From a virus, in the IMG/VR virus record IMGVR_UViG_3300023175_000128, positions 1 through 33,755 of that record: 33,755 nt of DNA, one strand, 5' to 3'. The translations under genes and the position numbers were made by a program. Below, piece by piece: positions 12,326 to 22,091 of this stretch (position 1 is its first letter; each line of letters starts with the position of its first letter). The notes under the pieces were generated by a model, which was not told the origin of the DNA, made no database searches, and saw only the letters and a list, made by a program, of their open reading frames with translations.

Positions 12326-15300
12326 TAGCCTTGTCCTGCCAAACTAGCAATTCCCATCAAATCGCGGTCTTCGGGAAATAAAGCTGCAAACCTAGCCCTA
12401 TCAACCGTTCCTGAAAGGGTTGAAGGTGGTGACTGGGGAGTCGCAGAAGCCAGTTGAGTCAGGCTAGGCGCAGCACCACTGCCCTGAGTGGGAAATTGGG
12501 CAGGCGGTACGAATGCCCCTTGCTGGTTAGCAGGAGGCAAATTTTGTGGCAAGTTCATCGGACGCTGGGGAGGCGGAGGCGCTTCGTACTCTTCTGTAAT
12601 GGCTTCGTCAGTCGCACGAACACCAATTGGTATACGACGGCCCACCTGACGAGCCAACGGAGCCATAATCGCTTCGATACGGGTAACCGCATTGTCGGCC
12701 ATCTTCTTGTCTTGGATTTCCTTCATCATTTCAGCAAGAAGCTTTGGATTACTGAACATGTCAGTCATGACTTTAATACGCTGGGTCTCTGGGCCGCGGA
12801 GCAAGACCCGCTGCACGAGGTCCGAACCAGTCTGTTCAGCGATCAAGCCCCCGCTCATTTGCGGCATACCCAAGAATTTCTTCAACTGTTGCTGCGCTGC
12901 GGCACCAGCAGTCGCACCCGCAATGCGGATGTAAAACAGCTTGGCCATGCTGGGGTTTTTGAACAGTACGTTTTCAAAGTTGTTGGTGGCAAAAGCTTCT
13001 TCTACACCACGTAACGTTTTAATGGCTTTTTGAACATCGGCCATTTCATCTTCGGTGGCCAAGCCTTTGCGAACCAAGAAATCGCTGATCGAAAGCTTGG
13101 CGCTGGGGTCTACCCCGGGTATCTGTGTAAACAGCTCCCGCTGCAACACATCACCGTTTGGCAAGCCCGCGGTGTTGTTTGCTTTACGTAGCGCATTGTT
13201 GAAGATAGCCGATTTAAGGCCCTGCATAGCCTGTTCACGAGTAAAATCAGCGTCTTTGTAGTCGGCTTCGTTTACCATGCGATAAAGCGCATTGAGCGCC
13301 AAGCTTGGTTTTTCCGCCGCTAAAGCTTTGGCAACCGCTTTGCCCGGGTCTTCGTACTGAAGCACCCATTGGAAAGCCTTAGTGCCGTAATGATTGGTCA
13401 ACTGTTCATTGGTCATACCCGCACGGGCAGCTTCTGACGGCTTCATTTGAAGCGTTATATCATCCAACATGCCATCAAATGCGCGTTGCGCAGACTGAGC
13501 ATTAGCTAAATCCACCTCAAGGTCTGGAATAAGAGCATACAATTCTTTAGTGCCGGGTTTTTCACGAAAACCTTGCAATTTTGAGGGGTTTACTACAAAA
13601 GTCTCAACTGCTTCACCGGTGGCAGGATTTGTAACGATTTTCTTATCCACAATTTGATTCAAGGAATCGCGGAGCGCGGCCTGCATAATTTGATCTGCGT
13701 CCATCGCTTGGACGGCTTCTTCAGTGAAGCCTGCTTCGTCGATCAGGAATCGACCGGCTGCACGGATTTGGTCAAATCGTTTTGCCGTGCTGAGGTTGCC
13801 CCCACGGAAAGCCACGTCTAACAGGTTTTGTGGGTCCAAAATCAGTCCACGGTTACGATCTACTGCTTGCAAATCGCTCAAGAAGCTACGCGTAAATACG
13901 TTGTTTCGGGCAAACGTATAGGCGCGGGCTGTGTTGTAAGCCTCAGAAACCCCGTCTTTTTGACCGGTCAAGTCGCGCAGTAAAGCATCGTTAAGTTTGT
14001 CCAAACGTCCAGCGTTCACAATATCGCCTTGCTTACGCAATTGTGCGGCTCGGTTCATCAAGCCCGACCGCATTTCAAAGAATTTTTGAGCAGTGGCCGG
14101 GTTGCGACCTTGGCCGTCTTGGAAGTAAGTAGCCAAATCGTCGAAATCGTCTTTGTATTTACCCAAAGCCGCGTTTAATTCACCTTGAGCGCCCTTAGAA
14201 GAAAAGTTCAAACCACCTCGGCTTGAAGGACGACCAAGCAATTGCAGCACGTTAGGTTGGTTAATCTGCCGACCATTACGTGCATAAAACTCTGTCAGCG
14301 GGAAATTCTTAACTTCCGCCCAAAGACGGCGCTCACGCGTTTTACTCAGGTCAATTTGATTTTTTAAAACGTTGTATAAATTTTCCGAAAGCTCCGTTCT
14401 CGTAGAAGGTAAATCTGGACCACGGCCTAAAACTTGTTTGGCTGCCCCAAACAAGTTAGCTACGCCATTATCAATGCCGTCTAAGATGTTTTGCTCAAAC
14501 AAACCTTGTTGAATACGGGCCGCGTAGGCAAGTGCTGCCGGGTCACCAGTAGACGACAAAGCTCGAATTGCGTTAATTGCACCGGCTTGCAGCTCTTCTC
14601 GACCTCGCCCAGTGGCGGCTTTTAAGTCAGCACTGGATTTAGCCAGTTCTTGCTGAATAGTCTGCATGGTCGCGGAAAAAGGCAGTCCTTCCATAGAGGC
14701 AAGGTCCGCAGCAGTAAGCGGTATCGGCTTTCCATCCGGACCTATGCGTTCTCTAGCCGCAGCTTCACCAAGCTGCTGAATAAAGATATTGAGCCTTTCT
14801 TCCCCTGTTTGAAGGACGGTTCCATCCGGTCCTACAACAGGCTCGAACTCCTGCGATTTTTGAATCGCTTGAAGTATGCGATTAGCTGCGTCTTTTTCTA
14901 GTTTACCGCGTAAAACACCTTGTCTTGCTGTCTCATCGGTTCCTTTGCCCCACCACTCTTTCATGGTGCGGAAAACACCTTTGACTAGATCAGGGCCTGT
15001 ATCGACGGCCAGTTGTACCGGAATAGGAACAACCAAAGAGCCGATTAATTCGCCACCGATTCGGTAACCTTCATCATAAGGTGCCATATTCTGTGCAACT
15101 GCGGCACCCGTACCGGTTCCTAACGCTACCAAGCCCTCAGTAGCAAGAAATCTACCCGGCTTATCACGAGCCGCAGCCATAGATTTCTCAATCCCGCCCT
15201 CTACCCCAGCGACTAGACGAGCGCCAACCGGGCCTTTTCTTGGGTCAAACAATTTACCGGCAGGGTTAAAACGGGTTAAGCCTAAGTTAACGCCATACTG

Positions 15301-16143
15301 ACCACCAAACATGGGGCCCATTTCAGAAGCAACTTCACGAGCTTTTCGAGCTTTTTCAAAAAGTTTAGCTGCTGCTTTTTCAGACAATCCTGCATCGCGG
15401 GCCGCGAGCTGGAAGGCTTCGTCAGCTACGTCGGTGTATTTACCAGAAGAGACGTTTTTGAAGTTTTCCACAAACTCAATAGCGCCTGTTTTAGCTTTAG
15501 GAATAGATGGAGCTAGTTTCCATGGCGACGCCAACATTGACATGGCGATCATGCCTGTTTCACCACCGCGGTATCGGCCCTCAAGGGAAGGAATAACGGG
15601 GTCCGCTTCTCCAATAATGGCGTCTTCAGCCGCACCAAAGCCCATTGCGCCAAGAATAGCGCCGCCAATACCGCCGATTCCGTAAACAATACCTTTGGCT
15701 GCAAGACCGGGTAAGCCAACAGGCGGGATCATAGCTGCAATAGGGGTCGCTGCTGCTAAACCCGTTTTAAAACCAAGGCCCGCCCCAATTGTTTCAGGGA
15801 TTTCTCGCGCCGCACCCGCAGCAATCGCTTTTGTTCCGGGGCTGAAAAAACTGTCATCCGCCGGGTCGAATTTTCCAAAGTCTTCGACGTTGGTAAATAG
15901 CGTCAAAATTTCCTCATCAGAAACTTGACGTTGGTCTGGAGTTAAACCTTTGTAGCGATCAAGCTGGTCTAAAATTGGGTGTGTACCATTTTTAAGCGCT
16001 TCACGAGTTAACGGTACACCCCCTAATTCAAGCTCTTCGTTAGCAATAGACAAGATGCCGTCCACTGTATTGGCCAGCCCTTGCGTCTCCATCAGGTTTT
16101 CAAACTGAGGTCTTGTCAGACTAATTAAAGCGTCATCTGCCAT
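12325..16143 (-). CDS. Large internal virion/DNA-ejection-type protein (1272 aa)
   Basis: A helical N-terminus is followed by a long Gly/Ala-rich hydrophobic zone (about residues 105-180, e.g. GIVYGIGGIGGAILGAMGFG) with two or three possible membrane segments. A further hydrophobic part lies near 335-375. A long helical body follows, then a proline-rich C-terminal linker (about 1180-1240) and a final RARFAALFPEDRDLMGIASL. Very long, membrane-active, helix-rich proteins in this genomic position are the ejection proteins of podoviruses (T7 gp16 or P22 gp16/gp20 analogues), which leave the virion and span the envelope. No lytic transglycosylase motif is apparent. The function is inferred from size, composition and position. 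Confidence 0.75.
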   Translation of the reverse strand: MADDALISLTRPQFENLMETQGLANTVDGILSIANEELELGGVPLTREALKNGTHPILDQLDRYKGLTPDQRQVSDEEILTLFTNVEDFGKFDPADDSFFSPGTKAIAAGAAREIPETIGAGLGFKTGLAAATPIAAMIPPVGLPGLAAKGIVYGIGGIGGAILGAMGFGAAEDAIIGEADPVIPSLEGRYRGGETGMIAMSMLASPWKLAPSIPKAKTGAIEFVENFKNVSSGKYTDVADEAFQLAARDAGLSEKAAAKLFEKARKAREVASEMGPMFGGQYGVNLGLTRFNPAGKLFDPRKGPVGARLVAGVEGGIEKSMAAARDKPGRFLATEGLVALGTGTGAAVAQNMAPYDEGYRIGGELIGSLVVPIPVQLAVDTGPDLVKGVFRTMKEWWGKGTDETARQGVLRGKLEKDAANRILQAIQKSQEFEPVVGPDGTVLQTGEERLNIFIQQLGEAAARERIGPDGKPIPLTAADLASMEGLPFSATMQTIQQELAKSSADLKAATGRGREELQAGAINAIRALSSTGDPAALAYAARIQQGLFEQNILDGIDNGVANLFGAAKQVLGRGPDLPSTRTELSENLYNVLKNQIDLSKTRERRLWAEVKNFPLTEFYARNGRQINQPNVLQLLGRPSSRGGLNFSSKGAQGELNAALGKYKDDFDDLATYFQDGQGRNPATAQKFFEMRSGLMNRAAQLRKQGDIVNAGRLDKLNDALLRDLTGQKDGVSEAYNTARAYTFARNNVFTRSFLSDLQAVDRNRGLILDPQNLLDVAFRGGNLSTAKRFDQIRAAGRFLIDEAGFTEEAVQAMDADQIMQAALRDSLNQIVDKKIVTNPATGEAVETFVVNPSKLQGFREKPGTKELYALIPDLEVDLANAQSAQRAFDGMLDDITLQMKPSEAARAGMTNEQLTNHYGTKAFQWVLQYEDPGKAVAKALAAEKPSLALNALYRMVNEADYKDADFTREQAMQGLKSAIFNNALRKANNTAGLPNGDVLQRELFTQIPGVDPSAKLSISDFLVRKGLATEDEMADVQKAIKTLRGVEEAFATNNFENVLFKNPSMAKLFYIRIAGATAGAAAQQQLKKFLGMPQMSGGLIAEQTGSDLVQRVLLRGPETQRIKVMTDMFSNPKLLAEMMKEIQDKKMADNAVTRIEAIMAPLARQVGRRIPIGVRATDEAITEEYEAPPPPQRPMNLPQNLPPANQQGAFVPPAQFPTQGSGAAPSLTQLASATPQSPPSTLSGTVDRARFAALFPEDRDLMGIASLAGQG

Positions 16144-16155
16144 GCCAAAACCCCT

Positions 16156-18906
16156 TTAATTTCTTCTCATTTGTAGGATTTGATCCCGCGCCGTCGTTAA
16201 GCTTTGATCTTGACCCGGAACAACAGAGGAACGAGTAGAGGGTTCAACCGCGAAGGCTTTTTGGAAAGCAAGAACTTCATTGTAAAGTCGCTTGATTTCG
16301 TCCATCTCTCTTCCCATTTGTTGTACTTCTGAAGGCTTAAGATTACTGGAATCACCACCATAAGCGGGAAGCATGTCTCGCCCTTTTCTAAGAGTTTGTT
16401 CTAAAGAACCTGCAATTGTTTCCAAAGCGGCGCTTGCATCAGCGTCCGTTCTAAACAAAAACCCTCCGGGGCGGATGTTTTGAGTTTCTTTTTCCAAAAG
16501 CTCTTGAACAAACTTAAGTACTCGACCCCCTTGATCCCCGGAAGTGTTGTATTGCAACAAGTCGTTGGCTAACGCCTCTAAACTTGTAGCGGCTCTAGCC
16601 ATATTTTTGGCTTGCGGACTTGCATCGCCGCCAAATAATTCCGCGGAGCCTTCCGAAAACGCCTTCTCAATACCCGGGAAAAAACGAGACGCGCCGACCA
16701 CTAGCTTGTAATCAACATTTGGATCAAAGATTGCGGGCGGAGTTACAGACCAAGCCTCGGACTCGTTGTTTATCGAACCATCAGGGTTAAATATTTCCGC
16801 TTTATAGTCCTTTAAAGTCCGTTGTGGAGGGGGAGTTCCGGTTCCGGTTCCGGTTCCGGTTCCGGTTCCGGTTCCAGCACCGCTTTGATCGACAGTTGCG
16901 TCGATTTCCATGGTTTTTGCAACTTGCTCGTAAAACGCAGGATTGCCTTTTTGAATGGCTGCCAATACGCGAGGAGCCAATTTGTTAGGGGCCCCTTTAA
17001 CGTAGCGTCCGGCCCCTGCGTCCCAAACCTCGTTGTTTTTCGGGTTGATGTAATCCAGAACAAGTTGCTCGAACTCGGTTGTACCCTCTCCAAGCGTACC
17101 GTTAGCGTATTTGTCCAACCTTTCAGTGTCTGTTAGGTAGGTAATCGTGTTAGTAAGCGACTCACTGCCCAGTTTAGTTGCATTCGCAGCCAACTGGTCA
17201 ATAGCCAATTTACCAAGCTTGTACGCTTCGTCGAGTACCTGAGCGCGTTCGGCCAAGCCAAGCTGTACGTCGGTCTGATCGGCTCTACGTGTAGCCAAAG
17301 CGTTATCAAACTGACGGTTAATCTTAGCAATACCGCGGTCAATTTCAGCCTGATCCGACGTGAACTTCTGCATTTCCTCCTGCATGAGCTGCCGGAAATT
17401 TTGATCGCTAAGTTGCAGGTTCTCACGCTGTGCGCGATCCAATGCCGCTTCAGCCGCCGTGAAGGCGTTCTGGAACTCTTGTGCTTCGCGAGCAATAGCG
17501 CCTTTATGGCTGGCCAAGGCAAGGTTAAATCCATGACCTTTGTCCATGCGCTCCAATTCGTAGGTGTTAAGAATGCCGTCACGCTGAAGCTGGTTCTCAA
17601 ACGCCAATTGGTTTTCAGCAATACGAAGCTCGCTGCCAAGACGCATGTTGTCTTGCTCAAGCTTGTTGCGAAGCTTGATAGCTTCTTGGTTTTCATCGCC
17701 TTGCAAGCCCAAAAGCGCTACGTCGTTTTGGAATTTCAAGTTTTGCAAGCGCTCAGTAAATTCTTGCTGACTTAAGCGGTCGGCGTTTTTAAAGTCAAAG
17801 TCCATGTTCTTCAGCGTGATCTGGTGCGCACGATCTAAGCGCGACTCACTTGCTGAAAAATCATTCGCTGCTGTTTGTAATGCCGCTTTAGCTGCTGCGG
17901 CTTCTTCTGACGCCAGCGTGGTTTCTGCTGCGCCCAAGGCTTGTAAGTTCAAAGCGCGTTCTTCACGTCTTTGACCCTGCTTAAACTTTTCTAGCTCACC
18001 AGCGCGAGCGCTGATGTTGCCAAGAACCGGGGTAAACGCTTGTGCCAGACGCTCGGCAGGGCTCATTCGACGGTCGCCCGGGGTAGCGAACATCAAAGCG
18101 CCTTGCGCGATGTCAAACAGCATCTGCGCCTTAGTCATGTCAGTCTGTTCTTCTAACTCTAGCGCGGAGTCTTGCGGTGACAGGATGCTGGAGTACAAAG
18201 ATTGCTTCTGACCATAAATTTCTCCAAGGCGACCCCCCAGTGGACTGCCACCGTCTTGCATATAAACTACAGGACCGCCTTGGTTAAAATTTACAGGAGC
18301 AGGGCCCCCTAGACCCTGAGCAGGCTCTTGAGCGCCCATGTTGACGGTAGACATGATGCCTTCCGCCAGCGCTCCTTCGACTGGAGCATTCATTTCTTCC
18401 ATGGCCAAACCGCCGATCCCTTGATCGACGGAAGCCATCAGCATGACAGGCTGCACCAGTGCCAGAACCGATTCAGGCGTCTGTCGCGCATCTTCTTGAC
18501 CCACAATGCCAGCCAGTTCCGTGTACCGTTGTTCAATCGGCGCATTGTCGCCTCGAATACCGTTGATGACCTGCTCATAATCTTGGGCATTTTCTAAATC
18601 GTCTAGCTGGCTGGCGTATTGACTAAGCATCCCCTCCATCATGACGGGATCAATACCTTGCTGCATTGCGCCTTGAGCTGCCTGATTTAGATCAATTGAG
18701 TTAGGGTCTACTTGCCCCATCGCACCGGCCATGACTTCTGGTCCGAGGCCCGCGGGCATTGGTGCCATGCCACCCTGCTGCATATTAATTACACCGCGAC
18801 CCATCAGAATATCCTTCTGAGTCACTTGTCCATCGCCACTTAGATCAGGAAAACCGGCAGCGCCGCCTTTCTTGAACATCTGACGCTCCATTACACTTCT
18901 GTTCAT
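16156..18906 (-). CDS. Large helical virion protein with EF-hand-like N-terminus (916 aa)
   Basis: The N-terminus contains FPDLSGDGQVTQKDILMGRG (19-38), a dockerin/EF-hand-type DxSGDGxVTxxD loop that could bind calcium. MQQGG and later QGGPVVYMQDGGSPLGG follow. Residues about 300-560 are a long, charged coiled coil rich in Gln, Arg, Glu and Ala. A GT dipeptide repeat (seven copies, near 665-680) acts as a linker to a C-terminal helical domain. It is probably an internal or ejection protein, coupled to its upstream neighbour by ATGA and 12 bases from the next gene. There is no recognised enzymatic motif. The hexanucleotide repeat beneath the GT stretch may be length-variable. Confidence 0.75.
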   Translation of the reverse strand: MNRSVMERQMFKKGGAAGFPDLSGDGQVTQKDILMGRGVINMQQGGMAPMPAGLGPEVMAGAMGQVDPNSIDLNQAAQGAMQQGIDPVMMEGMLSQYASQLDDLENAQDYEQVINGIRGDNAPIEQRYTELAGIVGQEDARQTPESVLALVQPVMLMASVDQGIGGLAMEEMNAPVEGALAEGIMSTVNMGAQEPAQGLGGPAPVNFNQGGPVVYMQDGGSPLGGRLGEIYGQKQSLYSSILSPQDSALELEEQTDMTKAQMLFDIAQGALMFATPGDRRMSPAERLAQAFTPVLGNISARAGELEKFKQGQRREERALNLQALGAAETTLASEEAAAAKAALQTAANDFSASESRLDRAHQITLKNMDFDFKNADRLSQQEFTERLQNLKFQNDVALLGLQGDENQEAIKLRNKLEQDNMRLGSELRIAENQLAFENQLQRDGILNTYELERMDKGHGFNLALASHKGAIAREAQEFQNAFTAAEAALDRAQRENLQLSDQNFRQLMQEEMQKFTSDQAEIDRGIAKINRQFDNALATRRADQTDVQLGLAERAQVLDEAYKLGKLAIDQLAANATKLGSESLTNTITYLTDTERLDKYANGTLGEGTTEFEQLVLDYINPKNNEVWDAGAGRYVKGAPNKLAPRVLAAIQKGNPAFYEQVAKTMEIDATVDQSGAGTGTGTGTGTGTGTPPPQRTLKDYKAEIFNPDGSINNESEAWSVTPPAIFDPNVDYKLVVGASRFFPGIEKAFSEGSAELFGGDASPQAKNMARAATSLEALANDLLQYNTSGDQGGRVLKFVQELLEKETQNIRPGGFLFRTDADASAALETIAGSLEQTLRKGRDMLPAYGGDSSNLKPSEVQQMGREMDEIKRLYNEVLAFQKAFAVEPSTRSSVVPGQDQSLTTARDQILQMRRN
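16835..16876 (-). repeat. Hexanucleotide microsatellite in coding sequence
   Basis: Six perfect copies of GTTCCG (plus strand, 16835-16870) and a seventh with one change (GTTCCA) encode seven Gly-Thr pairs. Slippage would add or remove GT pairs without breaking the frame, so linker length could vary between particles or strains. Confidence 0.9.
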
Positions 18907-21900
18907 CCAAATAACCCCGCTTTTGCTGCGCCGCCTGCTGCTGACAGACCGGCTATGCCCAAGCCAAGAATTGACTGGGCTGGTGACACGCCGCCACCCG
19001 ACGCTTGTGAAATAGCCATTTGGCTAGATGGCGCACCTTTGTAAATATCTGACAAAAAGGCAATACGCTCGTAAGGCTCCATAACTGTTTGAAGCTCATT
19101 TTGACGTGCCGCTTCAAGTTCGGCTTGCTGTTGAGCTTGTAGCTGCCTACCCATATCGAACAAGAATCCTTGCTCTTTTTGGCCAAGCTGCTGTGAAAGC
19201 TCCCCAAGAGCGCCTTGGCGTAGACCAAGCTGACTGAGAGCTTCGCCTTGCTGTAGGTTGAGCTGGCCGTACTGTGTTCCGAGGGCCCCGAGTCCTTCTC
19301 CGAGACGTCCGGTAAGTTCCTGACCTTGTAAGCCCAGAGCGCCCGCGGCTTGTGAGCCTTGGATTGCCAATTGACCTTGACTTTGACCCAACTGACCGGC
19401 TTGTCCAGCAAGCTGGCCCGCAAGCTGATCGGCAGAAATGCCCAGCATTGCGGCTTGTCGAGCAATATCGGCTTCTTGTCCTGCACCTTGCAAGCCAAGC
19501 TGACCAAGATTTGTATTAAGCTGCCCGGCGAGCTGCGCTGCGCTCATACCTGTCTGAGAAGCAAGCTGTTGTAAATTCATGCCGGTGCTGGCTAATGCTT
19601 GAGCATTGGCAGAGGCCATTTGTTGTGCGCTGAGACCAAGCTGGGCCCCTTGTTGCGCGGCCTGCAACCCTGTCTGAGCAATAAGCTGCTCGGCGGACAA
19701 GCCCGTCTGCGCCTGCTGGTTGAGGAGCTGTCCAGCAAGCTGTTCCGCAGACATACCGAGCTGGGCCGCTTGTCCTGCAAGCTGACCCTGTAATTGTGAT
19801 GCCGACATGCCCAATTGACCTGCAAGCTGTTCTGCTGCGATGCCGGTTTGAGCCTGTTGTTGAGCCGTTTGAGCGGCCAATTGTTCGGCAGATAGGCCGA
19901 GCTGACCGGCTTGTTGCGCGGTCTGGGCCAAAAGCTGGTTTGCAGACAATCCGGTCTGGGCCTGCTGTTGTAGCATCCGTGCAGCCATTTCTTCGGTAGA
20001 GATACCAAGCTGCGCAGCCTGTCCGGCAAGCTGGCCTTGTAGCTGTGCAGAAGACATTCCGAGCTGTCCCGCCAATTGCTCTGCTGACTGTCCCAACTGG
20101 CCCGCTTGAGCCAAGTTTTGTGCGGCGAGCTGTTCTGCGGCCATCGCCTGCTGACCCATCTGGCCGTATGCAGACAGACCAAGCTGACCACCTTGTAGCA
20201 GTCCGGCTTGTGCCAGTTGTTCTGCGGACAATCCTGTCTGGGCAGCCAACTGCTCCGCAGACATACCGAGCTGTCCTTGTTGTTGCGCGGTCCGTGCAGC
20301 TAATTCCTCAGCCGACAGGCCAAGTTGACCCGCCGCCTGAGCTGCTTGAAGACCGGTTTGTGCGCCTTGCGCACCGAGAGCGCCAGTAAGCTGCGCCGCT
20401 TGCTGACCTCTTGCTTGTTGAGCTTCAAAGGCTTGTTGTGCGCGTTGAGCGGCACTTTCAAAACCTTGCTGGCGCATACCTGCTGCGGTACGAGCCTGTT
20501 GTTCGAGAATGTTTCGCTGTAATTCAGCTTCTTGTACAGCCTGCCGAGAACCACCAAAGGCTCCGGCCCCAACAGCTTGTGCAGCGACCTGCTGCTGTTG
20601 AATATCACCGGCACGTTGAATATCACGCAGCGCTTGTTGAACCGCAGCATCTTCATACTGGTTCATAAATGCGCCAGCAGAAGTGGGATCAAACGCCCCC
20701 GTCGTACCGGCTAGACCAGCAATACCTTGTTGAGCAGTCTGTGTTCCGAGGGCCCCGGCCTGTTGTAGGGCCTGCGCGGCCTGACCAGTAATGCCTCGTG
20801 CGCCAGTAATAGCGGCTTGGGTATCCATGGCAGCTTGTTGCGCTGCCGTGCGACCACCTGTACCTGCTCGTGCAGCGACGTTACGTGCAGCTTGTGCCAC
20901 ATCGCCAACACCGCCCATAGCTTGTTCAAATGCGCTAATACCACCAGCACCGGCTTGTTGAGCCGCGAGCCGTGCTGCGTCGCTGACGCCGCCCAGACCC
21001 GCTGCCGTGCCTGCGGCACCTAAACGTGCGCCCAGACCCGCTTGAGCAGCCGCATCTGCGCCCGCTAAACCAGCGGCGGCAAGCGCTTGTTGTCCGCCAG
21101 CCGCTTGTAATCTTGCTGCGTCTAACGCAGCTTGTGTCCCTGCACCGGCTTGTTGTGCAGCCGCAAGGCCACCAATGCCAGCTTCCCCCAGAGTTTGTCC
21201 AGCACCCTGAACGCCTGCACGAGCAGCCTGAATAGCTGCGGCAGTGTCAGTTCCAGCCTGTTGAGCCGCGGTCCGCGCTCCAAGGCCGGATTCTTGTGCA
21301 AAACCTTGTCCTAAACCAGCGGCTTCACCTAAATTGGCTTGTCCAGTAAGCGCCTGTAGTCGAGAGGCGTCGATTGCTCCAGCAATGCCTTGCCCCGCAC
21401 CGGCAGCCAAGTCACGTGCGCTAAGAGCGCCTTGTGCCGCCCCAGCTAACCCGGTTTGACCCGCGGCAGCTTGTTGCGCCGCAGCGGCAGAAGCGGCATC
21501 TAAGCCCCTGCCTAACGTATCAACAACGCCTGTTTGAGCAGCACGTTGCGCAGCAGCTTCGGCAGCCGTTAGGGCCGTCCCCATACCTGCTTGAGTGCCT
21601 TCAAGAATACCCGGGATACGGCTTGCCGCCGTCCCCATACCTGCTTGACCCGCCGCAGCCTGTTGTTGTGCGCCAGTGGCCGCTTGACCCATCGCATCAG
21701 TAGCTAATTGAGTAGCGGTAGCGCCTGTTCCAATACCACCGGCAATACCGGTTTGTGCCGCAGTTACTTGGTCAGGAATGCCCTGCAAAGCTGCCCGATA
21801 AGCTTGAGCCGCTTCGGCCTGAAACGGCAAAGCGCCTGCCATGGTCGCGCCAATGGCTTGTTGTGCATCACCAAGGGTGTAACCAGCTTGGTCTAAATAC

Positions 21901-22091
21901 CCTTGATAGTTTCCAATCCCGGCAGCAGCCAAGTCGGCTGCGGTGGTTTGTAAGCCTGATAAATCGGCTATTAACTTAGGCGGTAGTGGGCGACCAAGGT
22001 CTGCGAGCGTTTTAGCATCTTGTAAAAGGGCGAGTTTAATCGCCTCGATTTCGGGCGCTTCGCGGACAATCTGAGTGGTTGTTTCAGCCAT
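18903..22091 (-). CDS. Giant Ala/Gln/Gly-rich repeat protein (1062 aa)
   Basis: After a leader of about 110 residues, the N-terminal half has loose AAQQAGAGT-type repeats. A conserved middle segment follows with MNQYEDAAVQQAL, AVGAGAFGGSRQAVQEAELQ and LEQQARTAAGMRQQGFESAA. The next 350 or so residues are dense LGMSAEQLAGQ-type repeats. Units of 11 and 18 residues (11+7) alternate, as expected for a straight alpha-helical rod. The C-terminus (EPYERIAFLSDIYKGAPSSQ and a Gly-rich hydrophobic tail GLGIAGLSAAGGAAKAGLFG) is conserved in marine phage proteins. It has no Cys pair or catalytic motif. It is probably an internal virion or tail-associated elongated protein, between two other ejection-type genes. 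Confidence 0.75.
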   Translation of the reverse strand: MAETTTQIVREAPEIEAIKLALLQDAKTLADLGRPLPPKLIADLSGLQTTAADLAAAGIGNYQGYLDQAGYTLGDAQQAIGATMAGALPFQAEAAQAYRAALQGIPDQVTAAQTGIAGGIGTGATATQLATDAMGQAATGAQQQAAAGQAGMGTAASRIPGILEGTQAGMGTALTAAEAAAQRAAQTGVVDTLGRGLDAASAAAAQQAAAGQTGLAGAAQGALSARDLAAGAGQGIAGAIDASRLQALTGQANLGEAAGLGQGFAQESGLGARTAAQQAGTDTAAAIQAARAGVQGAGQTLGEAGIGGLAAAQQAGAGTQAALDAARLQAAGGQQALAAAGLAGADAAAQAGLGARLGAAGTAAGLGGVSDAARLAAQQAGAGGISAFEQAMGGVGDVAQAARNVAARAGTGGRTAAQQAAMDTQAAITGARGITGQAAQALQQAGALGTQTAQQGIAGLAGTTGAFDPTSAGAFMNQYEDAAVQQALRDIQRAGDIQQQQVAAQAVGAGAFGGSRQAVQEAELQRNILEQQARTAAGMRQQGFESAAQRAQQAFEAQQARGQQAAQLTGALGAQGAQTGLQAAQAAGQLGLSAEELAARTAQQQGQLGMSAEQLAAQTGLSAEQLAQAGLLQGGQLGLSAYGQMGQQAMAAEQLAAQNLAQAGQLGQSAEQLAGQLGMSSAQLQGQLAGQAAQLGISTEEMAARMLQQQAQTGLSANQLLAQTAQQAGQLGLSAEQLAAQTAQQQAQTGIAAEQLAGQLGMSASQLQGQLAGQAAQLGMSAEQLAGQLLNQQAQTGLSAEQLIAQTGLQAAQQGAQLGLSAQQMASANAQALASTGMNLQQLASQTGMSAAQLAGQLNTNLGQLGLQGAGQEADIARQAAMLGISADQLAGQLAGQAGQLGQSQGQLAIQGSQAAGALGLQGQELTGRLGEGLGALGTQYGQLNLQQGEALSQLGLRQGALGELSQQLGQKEQGFLFDMGRQLQAQQQAELEAARQNELQTVMEPYERIAFLSDIYKGAPSSQMAISQASGGGVSPAQSILGLGIAGLSAAGGAAKAGLFG
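19190..20330 (-). repeat. Internal 11/18-residue coding repeats
   Basis: Degenerate DNA repeats encode units such as LGLSAEQLAAQTAQQQAQ (18 residues), TGIAAEQLAGQ (11), LGMSASQLQGQLAGQAAQ (18) and TGLSAEQLIAQ (11). They are alike in protein but differ at wobble positions, so they are old duplications under selection rather than recent copies. Confidence 0.75.

Noticed and set aside
19190-20330. Regular spaced repeats as a CRISPR array
   Set aside because: The repeats are degenerate, lie within an open coding frame, keep codon phase, and have no unique spacers of constant length.
18328-21979. Several plus-strand frames over 60 codons opposite the large repeat genes
   Set aside because: They are mirror frames produced by Gln/Ala/Leu-rich coding on the minus strand; they lack ribosome-binding sites and start inside well-supported genes.
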